Assembly: GCA_002392655.1 (NCBI GenBank)
Contig: DGHK01000019.1
Location: 25,556-89,555 of the forward strand
Length of the DNA stretch: 64,000 bases
Reading direction: 5' to 3'
Origin: Lachnospiraceae bacterium UBA3850
Lineage (GTDB): Bacteria; Bacillota; Clostridia; Lachnospirales; Lachnospiraceae
In this document: positions 53,937 through 62,980 of the stretch, piece by piece
Numbering within the stretch: position 1 is the first letter of the stretch
Layout: every line of letters begins with the position of its first letter
Notes under the pieces: generated by a model
What the model was told of the DNA's origin: nothing
Database searches by the model: none
Seen by the model: the letters and a program-made list of their open reading frames with translations, nothing else
Position numbers and translations under genes: made by a program

Positions 53937-56381
53937 TTAATCAACGATCTTTCTGATAGTATTGGTGTAGAACTTATCACCATCATATATGACCTCTTCA
54001 TGCTTCTTAAGGAAGCCTCTGAATTCCTTAAGCTTCTGTGAGATAGCCTCGAAGCAGTCGTCTGCATCCTTACCACGTTCTGGCTTTATATAGAATTCAG
54101 CATTTGCATCATAGATACATCTTCTTCCATCCAGAGTCATTTTGTATGTGTAGTCTATTATAGCATATTCGCCCTTAAATGATTCATCAAACTTTCCATA
54201 CTTCTTCAGATCGGAAAGTCTCATAATGACTATTCCACGTCGGATAGCTGAGTACGCACTGTAGTTGAAGAACATATCATCCACCTTGCTGTGCCTTGTG
54301 TACATCCAGCCCTTAAGTTCACCCATATTCAGGATCATTCCCGCATGGCTTACAGTACCGCCAACAGCATAGAGCTTTCCTCCGATAGCACCAACTGCCG
54401 GCTTATTACTGATGTATCCCAGCATTCCCGACAGGCCTTCCTCGCCCATCATAGTAACCCCTGCCTCAATAAAGCATACATAAATATCCTTCTCATTTGG
54501 AACATCAGTTATGCTTTTATCAAGAGCTGTATCTATCTTCTTCACCGCATCATTTAACTGGATACCCAGGCCGTTTTTCTCACCGGGTTTCATCCTTATA
54601 AACTCTATATCCTTGTAATCGGACTTAGTTTGAATAGAGTCAACTGTTCTGTTATACTTCTCGTCCTCATCTGCATTCAGTACCACAACATAAAGCTTCG
54701 TTCCATCAGGAATCTCGTACTTTGATCTGTAGTAACCCAGATGATCACCTATCTCAACCTTGGCCTTTATTCCCAGGCGTTCATAATGTGCCTGCAGTGC
54801 TTTTGCCCCTGCGTCATAAGCATACATTTTGGCAGATGGATTACCTGCAGTAGAGGTCTCGTTTATTCTCCAGCTGTAAACTATCTTCGGGATGTGATAT
54901 ATCTTCTTGGCTTTTTCAGTACATCTCAGGATAAAGTCATAATCCTGCGCACCATTATACTCATCATCAAAAAGTCCTACCTCATCCACCAGAGATTTAC
55001 GAGCAACAAACATATGAGTTATATAATTACAGCTCTCCAGAAGCTCCTGATTGAAATCCGGCTTCAGATTCGGCTCGAATCTCTTCTTTGCCGTGCTGTT
55101 AGTTTTATCCTCATCTGTATAGATAACATCTATATCAGGATCGTTATTCATCACCTTCACACACTCGAACAGTGCATCCGGTGTGATGAGATCATCATGG
55201 TCTCCGAGCACTATAAAGTCTCCCTTAGCTATTGAAAAAGCCTGATTGGTATTCGATGATATTCCAAGAGGGCCTTTCTCCTCGGCTATATACTTGATAC
55301 GATCATCCTTTGCAGAATACCTGCCAACTATCTCTGTCAGTCTGGCAGGATTCTTACTACCATCAGAGAAGCAGAGTTCCCAGCGATCATAGGTCTGATC
55401 CTGAATGGCCTTGATCAGCTCATCCAGATACTTCTCGTTTGTCTCATAAAGAGGAACAAGTATACTTAGAAGAGGTCTGAACTTAAATGATTTAGAAGCG
55501 CCTCTCTGATACTCAAGAGCATTGCGGGTAGGAGAAACATCCTTAAGCCATTTTTCATAATGCTTATTAATCTTAACTACAGTAGGTGAAAGTCTGATCC
55601 TGACCTTCGAGATGGTTTCTCTGATACCATAGTTCTTCAGATTTCTTACAATCTTCTCTGTATATCTGGTTATATTGTTAAAGCCTGAGAATTCATCATC
55701 GCTTTTATCGACCTTGATCTTTCTGGTACATTTTTTCTTCTTGCCTTTAAATACCATCTCAAGCTTTTTATATTCACCATTTATAACCATCTCAAAGCCG
55801 AGCTTCTCATCTTCTTTTCTCTCAGGAAGCTGTTCTATAACATCATCTCTGAAAACACGTTCAAGCTCATACTCCAGCTCATCAACCTCTCCTGCATAAA
55901 CGCTTATATCCAGTTCCTCATCAACAGCATACCAGCCCTTTACATATGTTTTTCCGGCATCGACATACGCAAAGTCTACACTGCAATTGAAGGAATCGAG
56001 CATCTTGCCGACTCTTCTCATGGATTCTTTGTAAATAACATCCCTGTTTTTAGTACTCAGATTTTCCATGATTACAACAAGCGTTGCATCTGAGCCCATG
56101 GACTTAATTTCCTTATCTGACAGATCATCAAAGCTTACATATATAAAACCTATATATGAGATGGCATCTCCGTTTCTTCTTCGCATACGGATAGGAGGAA
56201 GTTTAACTGATTCTTTTCTGCACTTCAGATACTTGACTGGCTTTCCCCCGACAAAAAGAGCCGCTCTCGGTCTCACAGAATCCATATAGCCATCCAGAGC
56301 ATATCCGTTAATGACTATCTCCTTCGCATCCTTAGAATACCTTCTGACCCTTTCAAAAAAATATCCGCTGAATTTTGACAT
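53937..56381 (-). CDS. Large family 2 glycosyltransferase with a second, degenerate GT domain
   Basis: An 814-residue cytoplasmic enzyme. Residues 1-280 are of unrecognised fold with repeated beta-hairpin-like charged segments (VKGWYAVDEELDISVYAG). A GT2 domain spans about 305-540: PLLSILVPLYETNEKYLDELIKAIQDQTYDRWELCFSDGS, LGDHDDLITPDALFE (metal site) and ARKSLVDEVGLFDDEYNGAQDYDFILR. After about 600 a second GT-like region (VGAIGGKLYAVGGTVSHAGMILNMG) lacks a clear DxD and is probably inactive. This layout is seen in rhamnan and O-antigen type polymerising transferases. AGGGGG lies 6 bases before the ATG at 56381; an ATG six codons earlier overlaps this site. Confidence 0.88.
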   Translation of the reverse strand: MSKFSGYFFERVRRYSKDAKEIVINGYALDGYMDSVRPRAALFVGGKPVKYLKCRKESVKLPPIRMRRRNGDAISYIGFIYVSFDDLSDKEIKSMGSDATLVVIMENLSTKNRDVIYKESMRRVGKMLDSFNCSVDFAYVDAGKTYVKGWYAVDEELDISVYAGEVDELEYELERVFRDDVIEQLPERKEDEKLGFEMVINGEYKKLEMVFKGKKKKCTRKIKVDKSDDEFSGFNNITRYTEKIVRNLKNYGIRETISKVRIRLSPTVVKINKHYEKWLKDVSPTRNALEYQRGASKSFKFRPLLSILVPLYETNEKYLDELIKAIQDQTYDRWELCFSDGSKNPARLTEIVGRYSAKDDRIKYIAEEKGPLGISSNTNQAFSIAKGDFIVLGDHDDLITPDALFECVKVMNNDPDIDVIYTDEDKTNSTAKKRFEPNLKPDFNQELLESCNYITHMFVARKSLVDEVGLFDDEYNGAQDYDFILRCTEKAKKIYHIPKIVYSWRINETSTAGNPSAKMYAYDAGAKALQAHYERLGIKAKVEIGDHLGYYRSKYEIPDGTKLYVVVLNADEDEKYNRTVDSIQTKSDYKDIEFIRMKPGEKNGLGIQLNDAVKKIDTALDKSITDVPNEKDIYVCFIEAGVTMMGEEGLSGMLGYISNKPAVGAIGGKLYAVGGTVSHAGMILNMGELKGWMYTRHSKVDDMFFNYSAYSAIRRGIVIMRLSDLKKYGKFDESFKGEYAIIDYTYKMTLDGRRCIYDANAEFYIKPERGKDADDCFEAISQKLKEFRGFLKKHEEVIYDGDKFYTNTIRKIVD

Positions 56382-56414
56382 ATTCTGCCCCCTTTTCATA
56401 AAAGCCGTTATGGA

Positions 56415-57239
56415 CTACTTTCCACAACGGCTTGTTCCTATCCTCTCTCCAAGCTTCACAGGAGTTTCTATTCCCTCGAGTGAATCGCTTACTATTTCTT
56501 CATTTATCACGGCAGCATCCTTCCTGAGAAGAACTATGATCGTTGAACCGCCATACTCAAAATGTCCCTTTTCCGCGCCACGCTTTACCTCGCATGGCAT
56601 AGTTTCATCATTACTTATCTTTCCGACAAGCATAGCACCGACCTCCATCTGAACTACAGTTCCGAGATTCGGTGTCTTTATCAGACAATACTCTCTTGCA
56701 TTCTCTATAAAAACAGGCCTTGCCTCAAGTGCAACAGGTCTTACGGTATGAAAAACTCCCGGAATAACTCTGTTCTCACTCTTGTAACCCGTCTCAACAT
56801 AGCTGTATCTGTGATAATTATCTACACAAAGTCTAAAAACGAGGCACATACCGCCCTCATACCTTTCAGCCAGCTTCTTTGATCTGAGAAGTTCGCTTAT
56901 AGTGAACTCACTCTGCTTAACAGAAAGAACCGTATCCTTTTCGATCTCGCAAACCTTAAGCAGACCATCACAAGGAGCCACAAGCGCATCCGCTTCCTGA
57001 TTGACCGGGCGCATGCCTTCCTTTACAGGTCTATAGAAAAAAGTATTGAAGCTCTTTACCTGACTCAGATCATATTCTGAAGTATCTATGTTGTTATTTT
57101 TCACAAAGGAGCCTATAAGCTTTTTCGAAGCACGAGTATCCATCAAAAATCCACTCAGTCTCGTAACCACAGGGCTGCTGAGCGGTCTGAGTATAATTCT
57201 GCCTGGTATGGTATTGTATAAAAATTCAAGTAGTCCCAA
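56415..57239 (-). CDS. psd: Phosphatidylserine decarboxylase proenzyme
   Basis: A 274-residue pyruvoyl enzyme that converts phosphatidylserine to phosphatidylethanolamine at the membrane. The self-cleavage site is GGST in HFEYGGSTIIVLLRKDAA; the Ser after cleavage becomes the pyruvoyl group. Other family motifs are DGLLKVCEIEKDTVLSVKQSEFTI and CLVFRLCVDNYHRYSYVETG, whose His and Asp belong to the catalytic set. The start is a TTG at 57239 with AGGAG 8 bases before; no in-frame ATG fits. pssA lies 49 bases upstream in the same direction, so substrate and enzyme are made together. Confidence 0.95.
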   Translation of the reverse strand: MGLLEFLYNTIPGRIILRPLSSPVVTRLSGFLMDTRASKKLIGSFVKNNNIDTSEYDLSQVKSFNTFFYRPVKEGMRPVNQEADALVAPCDGLLKVCEIEKDTVLSVKQSEFTISELLRSKKLAERYEGGMCLVFRLCVDNYHRYSYVETGYKSENRVIPGVFHTVRPVALEARPVFIENAREYCLIKTPNLGTVVQMEVGAMLVGKISNDETMPCEVKRGAEKGHFEYGGSTIIVLLRKDAAVINEEIVSDSLEGIETPVKLGERIGTSRCGK

Positions 57240-57288
57240 ACCAATGACTCCTAAAACTATATTATCTAAACCAAATTATTATTCTCTG

Positions 57289-57990
57289 TTATCTGAAATT
57301 TCTGATTATAAAAAGTAACAAAATTACAAACTCTATCGCGCCGATAAATACAAGGAAATAAAGTGCAGCTCCTGATATCTTCTTTATCTTAAACTTTCCA
57401 AGGAACAGGATTGCAACAAAGAACATTGTCACAAAATAAATAATTGAAAAATCAAACCTTGTAAAGAAATGAAGAAGAACCACAAATGGGAAAATAAGCG
57501 CTGCAGAGGTAACAGGAAGTCCTGTATAACTCATTTTACCTGTCTCACTCATTTCCTTATTTCTCTCTTCCTCAGTTGCATTAAAATACGCAAGTCTTAT
57601 AAGAGCCGCCAGAACATAAAGAACCGCAATGATAAACAGCAGCACTACATACCAGTCTCTCTTATTTGTAACCTCATTTATGATAGGCGCATCACTGAAT
57701 TTTTCACTTGTTCTGAGCATCGCCATTCCTATTGAAGCCGGAAGGACACCAAAGCAAACAAGATCCGCAAGCGAATCCACCTGAACACCAAAGTTCTTTT
57801 CAAGCGTTGTTCTGTTTTTCTTCGTTCTTGCAACCTTTCCATCGAAAGCATCGCAAAGTCCGCATACAAGCAGGAAGAAAATACCTACATAAGGATGTCC
57901 ATAACCATGCAACGAAACAAGAATTCCAAGCGAACCTGAAATCAGTGATAAATATGTAAGAATAACGGTATAATCATAAACACCAATCAT
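57289..57990 (-). CDS. pssA: CDP-diacylglycerol--serine O-phosphatidyltransferase
   Basis: A 233-residue membrane enzyme of the CDP-alcohol phosphatidyltransferase family that makes phosphatidylserine, the substrate of Psd. The signature D-x2-D-G-x2-A-R-x8-G-x3-D-x3-D is visible as CDAFDGKVARTKKNRTTLEKNFGVQVDSLAD, with a one-residue longer spacer than the strict pattern. Seven or so membrane helices are likely. It overlaps the YbhN-type gene upstream by 4 bases, so they are translationally coupled. Confidence 0.93.
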   Translation of the reverse strand: MIGVYDYTVILTYLSLISGSLGILVSLHGYGHPYVGIFFLLVCGLCDAFDGKVARTKKNRTTLEKNFGVQVDSLADLVCFGVLPASIGMAMLRTSEKFSDAPIINEVTNKRDWYVVLLFIIAVLYVLAALIRLAYFNATEEERNKEMSETGKMSYTGLPVTSAALIFPFVVLLHFFTRFDFSIIYFVTMFFVAILFLGKFKIKKISGAALYFLVFIGAIEFVILLLFIIRNFR

Positions 57991-59033
57991 TTTGCTATAC
58001 TCCTATCTTTCTCACGATGGAACAAATATCCAAGCACCATAATCAGGCCGCATATCAGAATACATATATAAAATGATATTCCCCTGCTCATCATCTCCAG
58101 ATGAATAGACTGTTCCTTCGTAAGAATGTCCTCAAAGCCATCAAGCATAAGATAATCTGCTACACCCATCGCTCCCGGAACCGGTACACAGTTCGATCCG
58201 ATAGCTACCATACTCTGAGTTGAGAAAACCCTGACAGCATCCTGTCCGCCCGGGTAATATGCTTTATAAACCATCACTGATACAAGTATCTGTGATGCTC
58301 TCTGAAGTACATTAAAAACAAATGCCATTATCAGAGCTTTGGTTTTTCCCGACATAACCGAAACGCAGTTCTCAAAATCAACAACCGCCTTATCCAGTTT
58401 CTTCTGTTTAGACTCAAGCTTATGAATCAGGTGATGTCTGTGAAGAAATCCGAGAAAACGACTGATTATCCTAAAAAACGCTCTTCCGTGCCTCAATAAC
58501 ATAACAAATACAAAAAGGAGTCCGAGGAGAACTATCGCTCCTGCAACAATAAGCGTTTTAGACGGGAAGAATTCAAAATTAGTATAAACACTTGCATCTA
58601 AGAAAACAGCCAGAACACCCAGTGCGATAATTGCAAGTGTGTACATTATCAGATTTACAACCAGTGCAACGGTCACTACTCCACCCGGAATTCCGTCTCG
58701 CATCATAAAGTATGCACTTGCCGGCTGACCACCGGAAGCCGACGGAGTTATCGCAGAAAAGTAAACGTCTGACGCACTGTAAAGCAATCCGCCAAACTGA
58801 CTTTTTTTGTATCCTATTGCTTTAGTTATGCATAATATCGCAGCGCCCTCAAAATAAATGAAGCCAAACATACAAAGTATAGCAGCAAATATCCATTTCG
58901 GATTAGCCTCACTGAGACTATGCCACAGCTTTATCGGTGACATATCCTTGCTTTGTGCAGACACTGCCCATATCGATAAACCAGCCAGCAGAAGCGATAT
59001 CAGCGACCAGATTATCTTCTTTTTCTTATCCAT
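57987..59033 (-). CDS. YbhN/UPF0104-family membrane protein (lysylphosphatidylglycerol-synthetase-type TM domain)
   Basis: A 348-residue polytopic membrane protein of the LPG synthase transmembrane family (YbhN/AglD-like, flippase part of MprF). Features include DVYFSAITPSASGGQPASAYFMMRDGIPGG, typical of this family, and PVPGAMGVADYLMLDG. No aminoacyl-transfer domain is fused, so it is a lone membrane half, perhaps a lipid flippase. It is linked to pssA by a 4-base overlap and to the PAP2-type gene by a 22-base overlap, which suggests work on phospholipids made by this operon. Substrate is unknown. Confidence 0.87.
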   Translation of the reverse strand: MDKKKKIIWSLISLLLAGLSIWAVSAQSKDMSPIKLWHSLSEANPKWIFAAILCMFGFIYFEGAAILCITKAIGYKKSQFGGLLYSASDVYFSAITPSASGGQPASAYFMMRDGIPGGVVTVALVVNLIMYTLAIIALGVLAVFLDASVYTNFEFFPSKTLIVAGAIVLLGLLFVFVMLLRHGRAFFRIISRFLGFLHRHHLIHKLESKQKKLDKAVVDFENCVSVMSGKTKALIMAFVFNVLQRASQILVSVMVYKAYYPGGQDAVRVFSTQSMVAIGSNCVPVPGAMGVADYLMLDGFEDILTKEQSIHLEMMSRGISFYICILICGLIMVLGYLFHREKDRSIAK

Positions 59034-59713
59034 TTTTTCGGTATTCCTATTTTATTAATTACTGCAAAGAGCTTATGTACCCTAAGCTTGTTTGATATAA
59101 CAGCAGCAATCTCTACAGTAATTATCGCTGCAGGAATATCTATAAAAACATGCTGCTTCAGACAAAGAGTAGAAGCAAACACAAGCATAGTCATAACAAA
59201 TGTGAGAATCTTGTACCATTTAGGTATATCTTTAATCTTTACAGTCTCCCTAAACACGATCCAGCTCTCCAGACAGTGTATCGACGGGAAGAGATTATAC
59301 GGAGTATCTATCGTATATACAAGCTTCAGTATTCTGCTGAAGATATCACCTGAAGTTATATCAGGTCTTGAAATGGTTGTCGGGAATACAAGAAAGGCAA
59401 TAAGAGTTATACACTTAGCCATGAAAAGAAGAGCCAGCGTCTTATTGCAGGTATTGACTCCCTTTCTGATCAAAACCAGATATCCGACAAGCCACTGAAC
59501 AAAAGCCAGCAAATAGATAGTTACAAACGCAGGAATAAGAGGTATAACCGAATCAATCGGTGTATATACCTCATAATGATGTAAAGACTCTGTTATAGGC
59601 TTTGTTCCACAAAAAACAAGAAAGTTAAAAATAAGCGTAACAACAATTGCACCAACCGCATAGTTTGGTACAATCTTAAAGAAGACTTTCTTAATCTTTT
59701 CAAAGACTTTCAT
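59012..59713 (-). CDS. PAP2-family membrane phosphatase-like protein
   Basis: A 233-residue polytopic membrane protein with about six helices. The acid phosphatase motif is partly seen as ISRPDI, then NLFPSIHCLESWIVFRE and STLCLKQHVFIDIPAA (the histidine and aspartate of the C3 motif). The arrangement resembles PAP2 enzymes of the inositol phosphorylceramide synthase/Aur1 and glucose-6-phosphatase class, which remove or move phosphate between lipids. The role, dephosphorylating a phosphatidate or head-group transfer, is unproven. It opens the phospholipid operon, overlapping the next gene. Confidence 0.82.
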   Translation of the reverse strand: MKVFEKIKKVFFKIVPNYAVGAIVVTLIFNFLVFCGTKPITESLHHYEVYTPIDSVIPLIPAFVTIYLLAFVQWLVGYLVLIRKGVNTCNKTLALLFMAKCITLIAFLVFPTTISRPDITSGDIFSRILKLVYTIDTPYNLFPSIHCLESWIVFRETVKIKDIPKWYKILTFVMTMLVFASTLCLKQHVFIDIPAAIITVEIAAVISNKLRVHKLFAVINKIGIPKKWIRKRR

Positions 59714-59793
59714 TTTATTCTCCGTTTTAAAATATTATTTACACAAAACCTATAATATATTATCACACATGGTCAAATAATGCGAACAATATT

Positions 59794-60090
59794 TTATACG
59801 AACTCGAGAATGCTATCAAAACCTGTAAGGCCAAAGATGTCCATAACGTCATCATCAACATTTGTTACATACATCTTGCCCTGTTCTTCCATAATCTGGC
59901 ATGTTCCGAGAAGAACACGAAGTCCGGCACTGGAAATGTACTCAAGGCCCTCAAGATCAAGAAGAAGCTCTTTTACTCCGTCAAGAGCCGGCTTAAGCTC
60001 ATCATCAAACTCAGGAGCTGTCAGAGTATCAAGTCTTCCTTCAACCTTAACTGTAAGCTTGTCACCTTCTCTATTCATTGTTGTTTTCAT
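59794..60090 (-). CDS. STAS-domain anti-sigma factor antagonist
   Basis: A 98-residue single-domain STAS protein of the SpoIIAA/RsbV kind, which frees a sigma factor by binding an anti-sigma kinase. The phosphorylatable serine lies in LEGLEYISSAGLRVLLGTCQ, and the beta-strand KLTVKVEGRLDTLTAPEFDDEL opens the fold. No kinase or sigma gene is beside it, so its partner is elsewhere in the genome. It is the only gene between the phospholipid operon and the divergent ABC operon. Confidence 0.93.
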   Translation of the reverse strand: MKTTMNREGDKLTVKVEGRLDTLTAPEFDDELKPALDGVKELLLDLEGLEYISSAGLRVLLGTCQIMEEQGKMYVTNVDDDVMDIFGLTGFDSILEFV

Positions 60091-60126
60091 ATCATGTCTC
60101 CATTTCTATATAATTTTTTCATATTC

Positions 60127-60156
60127 ACTATATCATATTCTACTTGCAAATGTCAC
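60127..60156 (-). promoter_or_regulatory. Possible promoter of the STAS gene
   Basis: On the minus strand GTGACA (60156-60151), an 18-base spacer and TATAGT (60132-60127), about 37 bases before the start codon. Confidence 0.45.
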
Positions 60157-60191
60157 TTCAAGCAACACCTTTTTTAAGTTTAATATAAGGT

Positions 60192-60220
60192 TTGTATAAT
60201 TAATGACTTACTATTATAAT
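60192..60220 (+). promoter_or_regulatory. Promoter of the ABC transporter operon
   Basis: TTGTAT at 60192-60197, a 17-base spacer and a perfect TATAAT at 60215-60220, about 37 bases before the TTG start. It is divergent from the STAS promoter. Confidence 0.7.
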
Positions 60221-60256
60221 GAGTAAAGGTTTTATCGTACTGAAAGGAGTGCTTAA

Positions 60257-61156
60257 TTGAACGCAGTAAAAACAAATAAGCTTACAAAAACATACGGAAA
60301 AAGCAGAGGTATAACCGAGCTCAGCCTGGTCGTACCCGATGGAGACTTCTTTGGTTTCATCGGTCCTAATGGTGCCGGAAAATCAACTACAATAAGAACC
60401 CTGCTCGGGTTGATACACGCAACCGGTGGCTCAGCAAGCGTGCTGGGAGAGGATATAGTAACAGGAAGGAAACAGATACTTGAAAGAACCGGTTACCTCC
60501 CTTCTGAAATCAGTTTTTACAACGGAATGAAAGTACAGGATGTTATAAGACTATCCGCTTCTCTTCGAGGAAAACGCTGCGAAGATAAAGCGAGCACATT
60601 GATAGAGAGACTTGGGCTGGACACAGAGAAAAAAGTCGACGAGCTCTCCCTGGGAAACAGAAAAAAGGTAGGTATAGTCTGTGCTATACAACACGAACCC
60701 GATCTTCTTATTCTGGATGAACCCACCTCCGGTCTCGATCCGCTTATTCAGAAGGAATTCTTTCAGATTCTGACAGAAGAGAACGAAAGAGGGGCTACCA
60801 TCTTCTTTTCCTCGCATATATTATCTGAAGTACAGAGCTACTGCAAGAGCGCAGCCTTTATAAAGGATGGAAGTATCATCATACATGACAAGATCGAGAA
60901 CCTTGAAAAAACCGGTGCAAAGAAAATCACATTTAAGCTGAGTACAGTCCCTGACAAAACCACTTCGGAATTGAAAAACGGCAGTCTGAAAGATTTTATC
61001 ACTGATATAAACACAGACCCGGCATCAGGACATATAAGCTTCTTATACCATGGTGATATAAAAAAGCTGCTCTCCTATCTCTCATCACTCTCACTTAAGG
61101 ATCTGTCTATAACAGAGCCTACACTTGAAGAGATATTTATGAATTATTATAAATAA
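60257..61156 (+). CDS. ABC transporter ATP-binding protein
   Basis: A 299-residue ATPase of the CcmA/NatA-like exporter group. Walker A is GPNGAGKSTTIRTLL, the Q-loop region follows, the signature is LSLGNRKKVGIVCA, Walker B is LLILDEPTSGLDPL, and the H-loop is FFSSHILSEVQSYC. A C-terminal DUF4162-like tail precedes the end. The start is a TTG at 60257, 7 bases after AAAGGAG. The permease gene follows after 15 bases, so the pair forms a two-gene transporter, substrate unknown. Confidence 0.93.
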   Translation: MNAVKTNKLTKTYGKSRGITELSLVVPDGDFFGFIGPNGAGKSTTIRTLLGLIHATGGSASVLGEDIVTGRKQILERTGYLPSEISFYNGMKVQDVIRLSASLRGKRCEDKASTLIERLGLDTEKKVDELSLGNRKKVGIVCAIQHEPDLLILDEPTSGLDPLIQKEFFQILTEENERGATIFFSSHILSEVQSYCKSAAFIKDGSIIIHDKIENLEKTGAKKITFKLSTVPDKTTSELKNGSLKDFITDINTDPASGHISFLYHGDIKKLLSYLSSLSLKDLSITEPTLEEIFMNYYK

Positions 61157-61171
61157 GAACAGGATATAGAT

Positions 61172-61957
61172 ATGAATATACTAAAACACGAAATAAAAAC
61201 CGAAAAACTTCCGCTTATCATATGGAGTCTGTCTATAGGACTTCTGGTTGCAGCCTGCGTTCTAATGTATCCGAGTATGCAGTCACAGATGGATGATGTA
61301 AACGATATTTTCTCCTCTATGGGAAGCTTTACATCAGCCTTCGGAATGGACAAGCTGAATTTCGGAACACTTAAGGGATTCTATGCAGTTGAAGGTGGAA
61401 ATATGCTTGGAATCGGCGGTGCTTTTTTTGCCGCCATCATAGGCGTTAGCTCCCTAATGAAGGAAGAAAGAAACCATACAGCAGAATTCCTGCTTACTCA
61501 TCCGCTGTCACGCGTGAGAATAATCACAGAAAAGCTGCTGAGTACATTTGCACTCGTTATTATACTGAATCTGGTAGTTCTTCTCTGCTCTATATGCTCG
61601 ATTCTGATGATCGGCGAGATAATATTCTGGACTGAGCTTTTGCTCTTCCATCTGGCCTATCTGCTCATGCAGTTTGAAATAGTCGGCATATGCTTCGGCA
61701 TATCTGCATTTGTAAACAGAGGCGGTCTGGGTATCGGAATTGGCGTTGCCGGTCTTATGTATCTCCTGAACATAATAGCAAATATCTCCGAGGATGCGAA
61801 GGTTCTGAAGTACATCTCAGCCTTCAGCTACACTGAGGGGGCGGACATAATAAACGAGAAGCAGATCAATATTTCTTATCTGCTTCCCGGTATACTTTTT
61901 ATGCTTATCGGAATAATCCTGGCTTATATCAGATATACTAAAAAGGATATTAATTAA
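61172..61957 (+). CDS. ABC transporter permease
   Basis: A 261-residue membrane protein with about six helices, of the ABC-2 type that pairs with the ATPase just upstream. It begins MNILKHEIKTEKLPLIIWSLSIGLLVAACVLMYPSM, has a cytoplasmic stretch MKEERNHTAEFLLTHPLSRVRIITEKLL that is common to this family, and ends in YIRYTKKDIN. Such pairs often export lipids, peptides or antibiotics. It ends with an 8-base antisense overlap with the GNAT gene. Confidence 0.9.
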   Translation: MNILKHEIKTEKLPLIIWSLSIGLLVAACVLMYPSMQSQMDDVNDIFSSMGSFTSAFGMDKLNFGTLKGFYAVEGGNMLGIGGAFFAAIIGVSSLMKEERNHTAEFLLTHPLSRVRIITEKLLSTFALVIILNLVVLLCSICSILMIGEIIFWTELLLFHLAYLLMQFEIVGICFGISAFVNRGGLGIGIGVAGLMYLLNIIANISEDAKVLKYISAFSYTEGADIINEKQINISYLLPGILFMLIGIILAYIRYTKKDIN

Positions 61958-62459
61958 GGATTTTTTCCATCCATATCATATTGTACCAGTGGCCAAACTT
62001 ATATCCACACTTATGGAACTCGCCCACCTTCGTATAACCCATATGTTCATGAAAGAGCTCGCTGTTTCTATTCAGGTACTCATCCTCTACTATCGGATCT
62101 CCAATACAGGAATAGAGATTGATGATACCTTTTTCTTTAAGAGCGTCCTCAAGAGCTGCATAAAGTGCTCTTCCGTAGCCCTTCTTTTTTGAATCAGGCT
62201 CCAGATATATCGTAACCTCACAGCAGTGATCATATGCTGCTCTTCCCTTAAACACTCCGGCGTACGTATAACCCTTTATCTCTCCGTCATCCTCTACTAC
62301 AAAATAGGGATACTTCTCGAGTGTCTGGACGATACGGTCTCTGAACTCTTCAACTGACGGAGCCTCGTAATCAAACGAAATCGCCGTATTATCCACATAA
62401 TACTTATATATCTCAAGGAGCCTTCCGGCATCCTCCGGTTTTGCACTTCTGATTAACAT
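61950..62459 (-). CDS. GNAT-family N-acetyltransferase
   Basis: A 169-residue acetyltransferase resembling the phosphinothricin acetyltransferase/YncA subgroup. The start MLIRSAKPEDAGRLLEIYKYYVDNTAISFDYEAPSVEEF, the strand IKGYTYAGVFKGRAAYDHCCEVTIYLEPDSKKKGYGRALYAALEDALKEKG (acetyl-CoA loop) and GYTKVGEFHKCGYKFGHWYNMIWMEKIL are diagnostic. Substrates are likely amino acid derivatives such as methionine sulfone, not proven. It is convergent with the ABC operon. Confidence 0.9.
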   Translation of the reverse strand: MLIRSAKPEDAGRLLEIYKYYVDNTAISFDYEAPSVEEFRDRIVQTLEKYPYFVVEDDGEIKGYTYAGVFKGRAAYDHCCEVTIYLEPDSKKKGYGRALYAALEDALKEKGIINLYSCIGDPIVEDEYLNRNSELFHEHMGYTKVGEFHKCGYKFGHWYNMIWMEKILN

Positions 62460-62547
62460 TTCCTTATTCCTTATAAATGCTCTCCCGACAATTCCACTTT
62501 AGACCGCACTTTTTTCAGGTGGTGCCAGATGCATCAATGAGGCACTA

Positions 62548-62970
62548 TCATCCATTACACATAGGATAACGATACTTATCTTCTTTTGTAATTTTGCGAA
62601 GAACCTTGCAAGGTACTCCAACCGCTATTACATCTGACGGGATACTCTTAGTCACTACACTTCCTGCACCGATAACTGTATTATCTCCTATAGTAACCCC
62701 ACCTAAAACTATTGTACCTGCTCCAATCCATACATTGTTTCCAACATTTATAGGAAGAGCAACTTCAAGTCCTTCATTTCTCTGTTCCACATCTAAAGCA
62801 TGTTCCGCTGTAGTAAAGAGACAATTAGGAGCAATAAAAACATGATTCCCAAATGTCACTTTACCTCCATCCAAAATCTTCTTTAAGGCTTTCTCCTGAG
62901 ATTCTCGATCTGATGGTCTAATCTGATTAAATTCAAAACATAGATCATTGCATCTGCTTATTTTTATCAT
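62548..62970 (-). pseudogene. Maltose/galactoside O-acetyltransferase, shortened
   Basis: A 140-residue hexapeptide-repeat acetyltransferase of the maltose O-acetyltransferase type. The parts GKVTFGNHVFIAPNCLFTTAEHALD and VALPINVGNNVWIGAGTIVLGGVTIGDNTVIGAGSVVTKSIPSDVIAVGVPCKVLRKI match the family. Intact members are about 185-200 residues. Here the N-terminal maltose-binding part is cut to LCFEFNQIRPSDRESQEKALKKIL, and the next 35-40 residues with the first left-handed helix coils, normally between that and the GNHVFIAPN region, are missing. It may still fold but is probably decayed. No frameshift or stop is needed to explain the loss. Confidence 0.65.
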
Positions 62971-62980
62971 ATAACTATTG

